Shown here: piece by piece, positions 10,515-21,657 of the stretch | Position numbering within the stretch: position 1 is the first letter of the stretch | Layout of the letters: every line of letters begins with the position of its first letter | Assembly: GCA_022606135.1 (NCBI GenBank) | Contig: JABYQN010000011.1 | Coordinates: 1,860,001 to 1,924,000 of the forward strand | Source: Fomes fomentarius | Taxonomy: Eukaryota; Basidiomycota; Agaricomycetes; Polyporales; Polyporaceae | Direction of reading: 5' to 3' | Length of the DNA stretch: 64,000 bases | The notes under the pieces: model-generated | Told to the model about the DNA's origin: nothing | What the model saw: only the letters and a program-made list of their open reading frames with translations | Databases searched by the model: none | Program-made: the position numbers and the translations under genes

Positions 10515-12145
10515 TGAGCGTCATCAGACCTCAGTACTGCGCGCAGTTGTCTGTGCTCTATCCGCGTACGTCATCAAGGTTTGACTTGGCGTTAGCTTTC
10601 AACATGTCAACCATTGATCATCGCTTCAAGCTTCTTTCTTCCTTTTTCGGGGCTGAAAACTCATTCTCGGGCTTGCCATAAGTACCTCAGAGATGTCGCC
10701 CTCGCCTTTGCCATCTCTCCCCTTCTACCCACCGTGTCCTGCTCTCTCTGCCGCCTTCCGTTCACGCCACGTGAGCAGTCTTGTGAAGATCGTTTTCGCC
10801 TGAAAAATGGGCTCCCAGAGAAGCAGATCCTCTACATGAGCCATGCTGTTGCGATGTGTTACCGGCCTCGTCATGGATATGGACTGTTTGGGTGAGCGGA
10901 AGTTGGGATTCGCATCCGTGCTTATCTAATCAATGATGGATGTATAGATGGCCACAGCTTCATCGTCAACAACTTGAACAGCTCTCTCGGCGCCGTTATC
11001 AATGGACTGTCGGTACCTGTGCGTCCTCGAGTGGTCACTTTGTGCCTTCCACTCTGATGTCTCATGTACTTTGCTTCTTTGTTGCACACTCTAGCTCGTA
11101 GCCTTTCATCAACACTGCGCTACCATCCTCAGGTATCGCCTCGGCTACCCCTTTGACGACCCTCACTCGATTATCAATTTCTCCCTCATCGACCATATCG
11201 TCGGCCCCAGGATGGAAGGGGTGCACGCTGGGAGATTGAGAGGTATCCAGTACGAGTCGCTCCTCGGAGATCTAGAACAACGAGTAGACATCGAGTCCCT
11301 CTGGTACATGAAGGCAGGTCCTGAGGACGCGCGATTCCACTGGGAGGAGTGGCTGCGCCGCGGTCTCGACTGGACCGCCGCACGAGCCGACATGTACGTG
11401 CTTCTTTCTACCTTCCATGCGCATATAGTAACTCACTCGACCTTCCTTTCCATCTATGCCCTTCAGCTTTCCGCGCTTCCGCACCCGTGTCGCGCCATCC
11501 CGGCTTTCCTCCCTCGGTCCACTTCCGGAATCCACAAATGACAGCATCACAACCCAACCACTCGATGTGATCCACATCCTCCTACCCTACTTCGACAACA
11601 AGTCCTTCTTCAACTTCCTCGGGACCTGCCGCACACTCCGCTACCACGCCCTCACGACCTTCCAGCCGCATGCCCGCAGGCGCGTTCTCGAATTACCTTG
11701 GGCCATTCCGACCGAGGTCGACTACGGCAGCTTCATCAAGCGGAATCCACCCAAACTTGAGGCCTGGCCCAGCAACAGCGACCCACTTGCAGCAAGCCTC
11801 ACCGACGAAGGCAGCGAGACCGACAGCGAGCCCCAGCCCGAGTCCGAGTTCACACATGTTCCAATGGTGCACTCGACGCACTCACCGCACACTGCTGACT
11901 GGCAGCTCTACCTCTCGCACGTGCACCGGACTGCGGCGATGCGTGCGCGACGCTGGGTTTGGGCACTCGCGGGTGAGGTTGCGAGGGTGTACCACACGAG
12001 GCGTGCAGCGGGGCCATATGCGGACATGCTGGACGCGGAGGGGAAGGTCGTGAGAAGCAAGGAATGGGTGCAGTATGCGATGGCGGTGGAACATCAGTTC
12101 AACATTGGCTGACGGATGGAGAATGATTGGTAGATACTAGACCGG
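10515..12145. repeat. Right arm of the large inverted repeat (partner 4052-5800)
   Basis: This is the same sequence as 4052-5800 on the opposite strand, covering promoter, four exons, introns and a short 3' flank of the F-box-like gene. Exon 2 here encodes a version (DGHSFIVNNLNSSLGAVING) rather different from the left arm, so the arms have diverged or one was partly converted. Confidence 0.7.
10734..12112 (+). pseudogene. F-box-like gene, damaged copy
   Basis: All four exons of the minus-strand gene can be found: about 10734-10891, 10949-11012, 11090s-11391 and 11468-12112. The position of the start codon in the intact copy reads GTG instead of ATG (10734-10736). Within exon 1, five bases present in the intact copy are missing at about 10853-10875, so the frame no longer matches exon 2 and runs into a stop at the donor site. 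Exon 3 has lost two codons in frame. The 3' exon is open and ends with a different tail (VEHQFNIG). The F-box helix is preserved. Translation from a downstream start cannot be excluded, but a normal product is unlikely. Confidence 0.65.
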
Positions 12146-13668
12146 AAATGCAGCATCCCCTATGCCGCATTTAGCTGATGCCTCTAATCGCGCATACACA
12201 ACAGCGCGGTCGAACTTGGGCACAATTTCGTCACGAAGATGCAGGTTCAATTACCAGAGAAATAAGGATTCCTCCAGAATTGCCCTTCCCTATCAACCTG
12301 AAGATGACCGCGAATTGCGAAGAGAAAGCAGCACGCCATCCGACCTTTCATGTGCAGACGTCCATAGATACTACTAGACGACATGTCCTTTGAGATAGTG
12401 TAGTAGCTCTAGAACCTCAGTAACCCAGCTCCCATGGCTTTTCACCTATGATCGTCACTGACGCTGTGTCACCTCCAAAACGCGACATTTTCTCAAAGTC
12501 CCCTTGGAGCAACTCACATCCTCGACGACAAGCTGACCGAAGAGGTGCTTCAACGCAGTCGTACGGCGCGCCTAATCGGAGAACCCGCCGGGGCCCTTCG
12601 GCCCGGAACGCGGTGCTGCTCGCCAAAGCGGCTCAGGCTACTACTCTTGCTTGATTTGAATGGTCTCCTTGGTCTGTCACCTCTGCGTTGTCCTGCTTTA
12701 GACGATGTCAAGCCCCATTGGGCAACATCGCGGCCGTCAACTTCGAATCGGAACTGCGACCGTCGCAACGAGACGTTGCCAGCATGCGAAGGGCCCCTAC
12801 GCGTGCAAGAGCTCTCGATTTTGTCTAGTGGAGCATTCGTACTAGGGCATCTACACTATGCTCATTGGTGCGGTGCGTGACATGACCTCTGACACGACTC
12901 TCCTGGGAGAAGTGATATTTGTCTGACTTCAAGCGTCAGATGGGTCTGGGGGCATATCGCCGGCGCACGTTCGATCTTCTTGCCGGCATGCGCGAGACGC
13001 TTACTACGATCACTTCTTTCTACGGTCAGGGGTATGTAACCTGAACCTACCGGTCCTATCGCCCAGACGTGGGCAGGCGTGCTCTCGTTGCTATAGAAGA
13101 CGTCCACAGCGCGCACAGCACATCCGACATGTCGGTGTAAGTACTGTTCGCATCTCCGTTTCCGCACTCCGGACCAAAAAGCAGACTGCTCGCAACTTCC
13201 GCTGGACTTGTTCCAGTCACGGTTTGATCATCTTGGAGATGGATGGCCAGGGTCAATCGTGGTTGTGGAGAAGGCGAGTCGTGTGAAACGATTGGACTCT
13301 TGTTGGCGCTTGGGACGAGTTCGGTGAACTTTAAGTCGCGACGACCGGTGACAGATTCAAACTGTCATAGTGAGTACATCGGCCTTCTTCTCGCTCAAAT
13401 TTTGTCCAGCGGATGTATTCGGATGCGGCTGGTTTCAAAGCACGAGGTCCTGGTTGACGGTTGCGGCCTTCGATCGTAATAGACCACTAATACAGCAGCG
13501 ATCGTCATTCCCTGTTCCGTAATTCACGTTGAGCGAGTCGCGCATAGAGTTCGCAGGTGCTGATAGACTTCGCAGCGGCTGAGAGCCGAGCGAGACGTCG
13601 TCTATGTTCACACCCTTTCCCTCAAGCCACTTTCTGGCACGACACTCTCTCCTCTCTCTGCACCTCTG
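12146..13668. other. Intergenic, no gene seen
   Basis: No frame with splice support or recognisable motif. The last 300 bp probably hold the promoter of the receptor-like gene at 13669, but I see no clear TATA box. Confidence 0.4.
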
Positions 13669-15020
13669 ATGGTCCACCCTTTCCGCAGGTTACGTTACCA
13701 CTGCTTGGTCTACTTCCTCCTCGCGCTATGGGGGAGGGCTCTTGGCGTCAACCGCACTATAGATGACAAGTACGGGGACAGCGTCACTGGGAGAGTGCCT
13801 GAATACCTACCCAGCTCTTGGCAATCCGGGGATACATGCTCGGGATGCCATGTGCAGCTCGACCACTCTCAATGCCACAACGGGACCTGGCGCGACAAGA
13901 CGTTCAACGCAGGTGACGAGCCGACTTTTGTCAGGGTACAATTTAACGGCACCGCCGTCTACGTGTACCACATCCTCGCACCTCAGATCACAGGCTCCGA
14001 TACCCGCACCAACCTCTCGTTTACTCTCGATGGAGTCTCCGACCTCACACCCTACTTGTGGAATCCGACAGCTTCAGATCAAGGTTTCCGGTATAACGTG
14101 CCGGTATACGTCAATACGAACCTACAAAATGCACAACATACGTTAGAAATTCACCTGGTTGGTCCTGTGTCGCTGGCCCTCTTCGATTACATCGTTTACA
14201 ATTTCGAGGACAACCCATCTGTACGTGTTCCCTCTGATGAGACAGTCAAGAACACTGCTAATAGTTGAGCCTTACCCACTCCACTCATCGACAACTGGAT
14301 CGTCCCTGATCATCGACGCTGGCACATCCTGCGACCTCTCCACGACGAAAGATCATATCCACCCCTCCCTCTGATGAACCTCAAACCACTACTACCAGTG
14401 GTTCTTCACCGACATCTCCTCCATTATCATCATCTCTGCCTACGGATATCGTGACGTCCTCCCCTGCACCCTCAGGAACCTTGAACCCAGACATCTCACC
14501 TCGTCCGCCCCCTATCGGCGCCATCATTGGCGGTGCGGTCGGCGGTGTTATCCTCGTAATCTCCGCAGCTGTGCTCCTATGCTGGTGGCGGCGTCGACGC
14601 TCCGCGAGAGCATTAGCCTACGCACAGGCCACCACAGAACCAATCTATACCCAGCCTCGCAGGAGATACATCCCTGCTGTACGAGAGAAGGGGACTCGCT
14701 GGAGCGTCAGACGCCAATCTCAGACTCCTGCCTCTACTCTCTCTATCCCGGCCTATGACCCTAACTCCGTGTCTGTTCTTTCCGACATTGGAACCCCTGC
14801 GCCGAGTCTCCCACTTCCACTTCCGCTTCCTGCACGATCTGAGCCGCCGTCTACAGCCGCCACTTCGAGTGGTGCCACTGGGGCGGTTTCGACCCTCCGC
14901 GACGAAGTTGCAATGCTCCGTCAGGCGCTTACAAGGATACGCCAAGATCGAACCGCGCAGTGGATGGCAGATGAACCTCCTCCAGAATACGAGTCGCGGT
15001 ATAGTCAGAGCATGGGGTGA
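13669..15020 (+). CDS. Receptor-like type I membrane protein, tandem copy 1, 406 aa
   Basis: Exons 13669-14220 and 14352-15020; the intron 14221-14351 has a GTACGT donor and an AAAG acceptor chosen because it restores the frame. The acceptor is the weakest point, as a TAG acceptor at 14264 would meet a stop. Order of parts: signal peptide (VYFLLALWGRALG); an ectodomain of about 155 residues with NRTIDDKYGDSVTG, paired Cys (CSGCHVQ...C) and several N-glycosylation sites; a Ser/Thr/Pro stalk; a Gly-rich membrane helix at about 238-263 (IIGGAVGGVILVISAAVLL) with a stop-transfer CWWRRRR; a cytosolic tail with a coiled coil (LRDEVAMLRQALTRIRQD) and PPPEYES. This is a common unnamed agaricomycete family, likely a cell-surface protein. 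The ligand is unknown. The paralogue at 15897 shares every part. Confidence 0.75.
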
Positions 15021-15896
15021 CGTGTGTGGAGGTATGATGGACACCTATCTTGGTTTGGCCTTTCCTGAGGTGAGTTCTGTGTATTGATACCGCGGTTCCT
15101 CTGACGATTACTGTCAGATCGTTATTTCCGGCCATTATGCTGCCGAAGAGCCGACTACCTAGCATGCGAGATGCATCCTCCCATCTGGCGGCAGATGATA
15201 TCAGACTTCCTAAGGCGCATCTCATCGTTCTCCGACTTCGGATCACGCTAATCCGGAGACACGATTTCTTAATAGTGTCGGTGGGTGTAAGATGACTGTG
15301 GAGATGTACATGAACGGCCTGAGAGTATCCACTCAGCTTAGTACACGGAGAACGAAGTGTTCTCTCATAGGCTTTGTCAGGCTGTTCTCGTGTTTGAGAG
15401 TACTGTTATGACAAATTCTTGACTCTACCAGACTTGAGCTGCGACTTTGACCCTTTCAGATGCCGAAGAGTCTGGCTGGAGACCGTGTCGGCAGATCCTT
15501 GTTCACGGATGACACTCGCGAAGCTTGACGGACGTAGAGTGAGCTAGTAGTAAACCGAAGATTGAGTTTCCGGACGACCGGTTGACAGATGCAGGCATGC
15601 CCGGGGTATGAACTGCTTACCTCATGCGAGTCTCAGAGGGCGGTCTGGTTGCCGCGGATACCAGCGCGCGGCGGCACTGACGGATATGACAGAACGCTAT
15701 CACAACACAAGCGCTCTCGACATGGAAGCACTTATATCCCTCAAACAATCCAATCGCATATAGACCGGATTATGATGAACTTTGACACGAGGGCAGTGTA
15801 AAAGGCGCACCACGAACAGCGTCTCCCTCGCATCCTGACTTCACTAAAAGGGTGCGGTCACACAAGGCGACTCCTTCCCTTCGCCATTCGACTCTC
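15021..15896. other. Intergenic between the tandem receptor-like genes
   Basis: No gene seen. The stretch near 15560-15600 (GACGACCGGTTGACAGAT) resembles 13338-13354 upstream of copy 1, consistent with the promoter having been duplicated with the gene. Confidence 0.35.
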
Positions 15897-17145
15897 ATGC
15901 TTTTACGCTGCCACATTCTCCTCTTTGCCCTCCTTATAGAATGGGGGCGCGCCCTCTCCGTTAACCGCACTATCGACAACCGGTACGGGGACAGCGTCAC
16001 CGGACAACTCCCTCTATTCATGCCAGATCCCTGGTCCGAAGGAGATCAATGTCCGGGGTGCCACGCGCAACCCGACCCTAAGCAATGCCACAACGGGACA
16101 TGGTCCGATACAACTCACCATGATGGTCTGGACGATGGGCGAAACGTCACAGTGCAGTTTACTGGCACCGCTGTCTATGCGTACCACATCCTCTCACCTC
16201 CGATCATATGGACCGACACGCTCACGAACCTGTCGTTCACGCTGGATGGTACACCAGTACCAGGCCCGAACTTCGTATGGGATCCGCCAGCATCAGAACA
16301 AGAATACCAGTACAACGTCCCAGTTTACGTCAATGAAAGCCTGGAGAATACAGATCATACGTTGGTGATACACCTTGTCGGTCCTGTATCGCTCGGCCTG
16401 TTTGATTACGTGGTCTACACCTTCGACGATGGTGCCTCGCCGGTGAGTGATATTTTATTGATCCACCATCGAGTGCTGTGCAACTCTATTGTTGAACGAC
16501 ATGCACCTCCTCTGTCGGTCATAGTCCACAACTACGTCGACAAACCCATCCCCCACTCCTACCACGACAGTGCCGAGCCCGGTGTCGCACCGTTCGCTCC
16601 CCGTTGGAGCCATCGTCGGCGGCTCAGTTGGCGGTCTTGTTCTGATCCTCATCGTCATCGCAACCGTGGTCATACATCGACGGGAGCGCCAACGCTCAAG
16701 GGCTGCGCTCGCGCAGAGGCGGATGACGCTAGAGAGCAGCATTAACTCCGAGCCTCAGGCGCACGGACCTCAGCCCCGAAGCTCTTTCATACCTGAGAAG
16801 AGGGATCTATGGACTGCGCCGGACGACCACTCACGCACCTCCGCCTCTTATCCACAGACTCCATCTGAACCCGATCGTCGCTCTTCCTACCCTACTTCTC
16901 AGGCCGTCTCTCTACTCCCCGGACACCCCATGCCGGTGGTCCCCGAGTATCCAATGTCGGAGGCGGGGTACACGGAAGCAAGCTTGACTAGCGGGGTGAC
17001 GGTGAATTTCTCGGACCTCAGAAACGAAGTCGCAGTGCTCCGCGATGAGATTGTGAGGTTGCGTCAGGATGAGGAGATGGTGGCGCCGGAAGAGGCACTT
17101 CCCCAGTACGAGTCGCATAGAGGCAGCAGCGGGCCCCCGTATTAG
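15897..17145 (+). CDS. Receptor-like type I membrane protein, tandem copy 2, 388 aa
   Basis: Exons 15897-16442 and 16525-17145, with one 82-nt intron (GTGAGT...TAG, phase 0). The ATG at 15897 begins a clean signal peptide (MLLRCHILLFALLIEWGRAL). The ectodomain follows copy 1 closely: NRTIDNRYGDSVTG, CPGCHAQPD, NGTWSDTTH, FTGTAVYAYHI, LSFTLDG, LFDYVVYTF. Then come a Ser/Thr/Pro stalk (STTTSTNPSPTPTTT), a membrane helix (VGAIVGGSVGGLVLILIVIA), a basic stop-transfer (HRRERQRSR), and a tail with a coiled coil (DLRNEVAVLRDEIVRLRQD) ending ALPQYESHR. In copy 1 the matching position is a PPxY motif; here it is LPQY. Intron position and phase equal those of copy 1, showing a tandem duplication. The product is probably a plasma-membrane receptor or adhesion-type protein. 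Confidence 0.8.
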
Positions 17146-17880
17146 ACGGGGGAGGCAGGAAGAACTTCGCTGAAGTGGTGAGATTTCAGTGCTTGTTCTT
17201 TTCGATGTTCCTCTAACCACAACATTCTTGTTCCGTTTGCGACAGGACTTCTCACAAACGCACTTAGTGTAGCGTAGGACAACCGATCGGCCCTCTGATG
17301 TATGTGTGTATGTTTTGACCTTGTTCTTGCGGACCAGCATATACCGGTATCTGTCCTCCTCACGCTATGCGAGCCTGATAACCCTATTTGACAGTATCGG
17401 TGCTTCTTCTTCAAGTTGTTTGTTTCTGTTCCCTTCCCACTGACACATCCCTCTGTACCTTGAGTCTTTTAAGTGATACCTTGTGTCTCGGTCTACATAT
17501 TGCCAATACATTCTGGTGCGTGGTCCAGCAGAATGATACAACCCGGTCAATAAGTCAGACGTTCTTGCAGTATCTCGTCAGTCTTCGTCAAGTTGCTACT
17601 CAATTAAACAACAGTACAGTTGACCAGCTCGCACGACGACAGGCTCATCTCCGAGCGGACTCGCCAGTGCCGCCTTCTCGCTTGCAGGCTACACCCAGGC
17701 AGCTCGAGTCCGCATCATCTGCGAAGCTGCTCCCACCTTGGGCGGTCGAGGCGCATACGCTGAAACACTCCGGGCCATTCTAGTCCTCGCAGGAGCGACG
17801 GAAAACTAAACGGAATCAATGTAATATTGTGTCCCAAACATTTCCTGTACCCCAAGAGCGCACTGGTGCATCCTTATCGT
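17146..17880. other. Intergenic, no gene seen
   Basis: The frame at 17388-17783 is long (131 codons) but has no motif and no splice support. The neighbouring genes converge here (plus-strand receptor, minus-strand regulator), so the stretch should hold both 3' ends. Confidence 0.35.
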
Positions 17881-19153
17881 TTACAAACCACCCATGATGC
17901 CCACCCTGTTCCCCGGCTGATAGACTGCAAACGCATCTCCGAAGCACCGACCCTCCTCTCTGCGCAGATGGCGACTGAGCGCATCCCGCCGGCTGAACGT
18001 CTTCTTACATCCACCGACCATGAACAGCCCCTGATACTCGAACGCCTCCGACTTATTGACGACATCCTGGGGTACGCCCTGTGCGTGCGCGTCGAAGATG
18101 GGCACGCCACAGCACACCCACTGCGCCTCCTCCTCCGGACGCGGAGTGTGCGTCGCGATGTGGCGCTTGAGGTTGGGCGAACGACGGTTGTGCTGCACGT
18201 AGGGGCAGAATGGGCATCGCCAGCGGTTCGTGCGCGTCGCAGTAGAATGGGCCGATGTAGTAGCGAGTTCGGATGGGACCTGGACATTGCGGCGCTTGTA
18301 TGTAAGGAGCTCCGGCTGTTGGGGCTTAGGGGAGAGGGAGAGGTGACGGCTCGACGAGTTAGATGCTCCGCGGGGTGTGCGGCGTTGCGATTGTCTCGGC
18401 GACAGCGGGGAGGACTCGAGAATGCTGGGAGCAATACAGCCTTGCGTGGAGATGTCGGTGTTGAGTTCAACTTGTCGGAAAGACTGTGTAGCATTGGTGT
18501 GGTCATACTGATAGGACTCGTCTGCGCGGACCTGTGGGTTCGCGCATAACGTATGTTGATATGCCGAAGAGTCCGTCATGGTCATGTCGTAGAATCCCGA
18601 TGTGATGTAGGCGACAGATGGGTTGCAACACGAAGACGCGTCTGATCCAGAGGGGGTGCCTTTATAAGAGTCTGTAGCAAAGCTGCCGCAGTTATCAGGC
18701 ATTAGTGCCAATAGTATGAACGTAGGCGAAGACAGACTCACTATTTGTAATGCAATGATCCCTGTTGGAGTTCGGATAGGTTCATGTCATTTGATCCGGA
18801 GGTGATGGACGCAAGAGATGGGTTGGCAACGGGATTTGAGGACATATCGGAGATAGCTTGTGCATTTTTGCAGAGCTGCGTAGCTAGGCTATGATGGGAA
18901 GTGCACGTTATTAGTTTAGTAGTTTTAGAATTGACCGGAAACGAGCTTACTAGTTACCGCATAGCTCTTGTTCGCGCTCCCATTTCGAAGACTGGTGAAG
19001 CAAGGCACCGTGGGCAAAGATTTGACGTGCATTAGGTAAATCTTGCTGGCCGTATGCACTGTAGTCGAGGGTATACTTTGGGAGCGGCATCGAGCCGATC
19101 GAGTCCGTGTACGGCTGATAGCACGGGCCGGCACCGGCGACATTCGACATCAT
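17881..19153 (-). CDS. C2H2 zinc-finger regulator, tandem copy 1, 379 aa
   Basis: Exons 19153-18958, 18883-18742, 18682-17881; introns of 74 and 59 nt, GT-AG, total 1140 nt. The N-terminal 230 residues are Ser/Thr/Gln/Tyr-rich, as in activation regions, and carry a basic patch (TYKRRNVQVPSELA). The DNA-binding part near the C-terminus has a first finger WRCPFCPYVQHNRRSPNLKR followed by HIATH (C-x2-C-x14-H-x3-H). A second, irregular module follows: WVCCGVPIFDAHAQG, then GGCKKTFSRRDALSRHL and CFGD. The combination of a finger, a Cys-Cys turn and a second finger is typical of agaricomycete regulators, several of which sit in duplicated arrays. It probably acts in the nucleus; targets are unknown. 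Its neighbour at 20160-21228 is a tandem paralogue. Confidence 0.8.
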
Positions 19154-19228
19154 GCTGGAGCGAGGATAGAGTGCGATGGTGGGGGTTGAGGAAAGAGTTT
19201 AAAGACGCTGTGTCCATTGCTGCTGGGT

Positions 19229-19237
19229 CTTATATAC
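19229..19237 (-). promoter_or_regulatory. TATA box of regulator copy 1
   Basis: The minus strand reads CGTATATAAG about 76-84 bp before the ATG at 19153, within a block of roughly 200 bp that is nearly the same in front of copy 2. Confidence 0.55.
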
Positions 19238-20159
19238 GAGGGCGGGGAGCCAGGAGAATGGGACCTCACGGACAGGGAGTGCAGGCGGACGAACTACTTG
19301 CCCAAATTGGGACAGCCAGCGAGCGTCTGTGATGTAGAAAGGGGGACTCGGGAAAGAGTGTGGTGATCTTCTCACGGCGCGCTGGATCTCAGCTCCTCTC
19401 TGCTCGCGTGGCTTCCCCTTCCCATCCGAGCACGTGATGTCCTAGTCTAGCGTTTCCGCGAAGTCCTTCTCCTCCGACCTCCCCTACTGGCTATCCTGCT
19501 CAACTCAAGACATGTAGCTCTCTCACTGCGACGACAATACCGACAATTTGTGAACTTGTTGCATGCGCCGAGAGCCAGGGATTTGCAGTTTCTCCACGAT
19601 GCTGACAATTCAACTTGAACCTTTTCACACAATGACTTGCCCTGCGTCTGTCTAAGCTTCCATACCTGGAGGACTCTCTGGCATCGAACAGCCTCTTGCA
19701 CAAGTCCCAATTTCTCGGTGTAAGCTTGTACTACCACTGATCACTGCTTACGAGCACTCTACATTGAGCGCTCGGTGCTGCACACCACGAAGCACCCACC
19801 AGAGGGATACCACTGACCTGCTACTGACCTAGAGCTACCGTCGTCTTCAGGGGTACAATGTCTCGAGCATGCACAATCATCAGGTCTGTTTAATACGTGT
19901 GGCGACTTCGCTAAATAACGTGACCGGAGTGCGTAGCAAGTCGGTCTGGAACGTTTCCTCCACTCAGAGTATGGGTCATCATGGAATACGCGCAGGGAGA
20001 GGCAGCGTGCGCACGCTCAGCAGGGGAGGCGTGTAAGGACGGGGTTCTGGAGAAATATGTTCCTGTAATTACCCAGGAACTGAATGTCCCCAGATACCTG
20101 CACAAGTCGAGCATCATCCATCAACACGTGAAGGCGGGGAAATCGCACTAGTGCGCCAT
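19238..20159. other. Intergenic, including a conserved promoter block
   Basis: The block 19170-19390 is strongly similar to 21245-21480, upstream of the second regulator. The remaining part to 20159 shows no gene. Confidence 0.4.
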
Positions 20160-21228
20160 TCAGAGTCCTGGCTTGCGCCCAACGCTGTTTCCCGCCTGAT
20201 AGATCGCAGACGCGTCCCCAAAGCACAGACCCTTCCTGCTGCCTAAATGCCGGCTCAGCGCATCCCGGCGACTGAATGTCCTCTTGCATCCTCCGACCAT
20301 AGGCAGCCCCTCGTGCTCAAACGGCTCCTCATGGATGACGCTCTCCGGCACGCCCTGTGCATGGGCGTCGAAGACGGGGACCCCACAGCACACCCACTGC
20401 ACTTTTTCAGTAGGCGAGTGCGTCGCAATGTGCCGGTTGAAGTCGGGCGAGCGGCGGTTGTGCTGCACGTAGGTGCAGTGCGGGCATCGCCAGGAGTTGG
20501 TATGACTCGTGTTAGGCTGAACCGACATGGCAGCGAGCTCGGATGGGACTTGGACGTTGCGGCGTTTGTACGTCCGGAGTTTGGGCGCGGGAGAAGAGGA
20601 GAGTTGGCTGGTGGATGAAATTGTCGTTCTGCGGGAGGTGCGTCGCCGCGACCTTCTAGGCGGCCGTGTTACTGCTGGTTCGAGGAGGGCAGGGCAAATG
20701 CAGGTCGGCTCTGCGAATTCAGTGGTGGTGAGGACCGTCGGCTGAGCTGTAACTTGCCCGACATCTGCCTGAGGATAGAACGCGTCGTTTGATTGGAGTT
20801 GTGGGTCGGTTGACAATGTGTCTTGTGATTGGGATGACTCGGATGTGTTCATGTCATAGGATCCGGACATGAGAGGGTACGAGATGGTATAGGAAGACGC
20901 GTCTGCGATAGTATTCATGGCAGGGTCGCAGGGATCTGCAGTCATACTAGAGTGGACCGGCGTGAGCATGAACTAGGACAAGCGAGCAAGATTTGTAGCG
21001 ACAAGCAACTCACTGGCTATTGTACAGTCCGACGGGTTCGGGCTCCCAGTTCGATGACTGGTGGAGCACGTAAGGGGCTCCTTCGAGTGTGGTAAATAGC
21101 TGCTGGGCACCATAAGCGTTGTATTCGAAGGAATGATTTGGCTGTGCGATTGAACCGTCCGAGTCTGGGTATGGCTGGTAGCACGGGCCGCCGGTACCGG
21201 CGGCTTGCTGAGCAAAGGTCGACATCAT
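20160..21228 (-). CDS. C2H2 zinc-finger regulator, tandem copy 2, 333 aa
   Basis: Exons 21228-21014 and 20946-20160; one 67-nt intron (GTGAGT...CTCTAG), total 1002 nt. The TAG acceptor at 20947 was chosen over the nearer one at 20975 because only it keeps the frame. Layout as in copy 1: N-terminal MMSTFAQQAAGTGGPCYQPY (compare the CYQPYTDS of copy 1), a Ser/Thr/Gln-rich middle, the basic patch TYKRRNVQVPSELA, a first finger WRCPHCTYVQHNRRSPDFNR plus HIATH, then WVCCGVPVFDAHAQG, GGCKRTFSRRDALSRHL and CFGD. The second intron of copy 1 has no counterpart here; the middle exon is missing, which shortens the N-terminal region. It is probably a nuclear transcription factor. The conserved fingers imply that both copies see similar DNA. 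Confidence 0.8.
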
Positions 21229-21310
21229 GCCACTGACTGAGGGAAACAGAGGGGGCGATGGTGGGGGTTGGGGGTAGAGTTTGGAGACGCTCTGTCCATT
21301 GCTGCTGGGC

Positions 21311-21320
21311 CTTATATACA
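21311..21320 (-). promoter_or_regulatory. TATA box of regulator copy 2
   Basis: The minus strand reads TGTATATAAG about 85 bp before the ATG at 21228, at the same place in the conserved promoter block as in copy 1. Confidence 0.55.
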
Positions 21321-21657
21321 GAGGGGGAGAGCCAGGAGAAAGGGACGTCGAGGGCAGGGAGTGCAGCTGGACGAACTACTTGCCCAAATTGAGACCGGAG
21401 CGTGGCCAGCGAGCGTTTGTGATTTAGAAAGGGCTGTGGGGGAAAGTATGTAGTGATCTTCTCACGGCTCGCTGGATCTCTTGCTCGCGTCGCGAGCGAC
21501 CGGCCCATCCGGCCCGAGGAGCGGACTTGCCCAAGACAAGTTGCGCACTGTGCGTCTTGTCCTTCGATAGCCCCCTTGTGCTCTTCCTGCTCGACCATCA
21601 CGACCTCGGAAGACTCAAGGCCCATCCCGCACTGACGAGTGGGACATACAGTAGATC

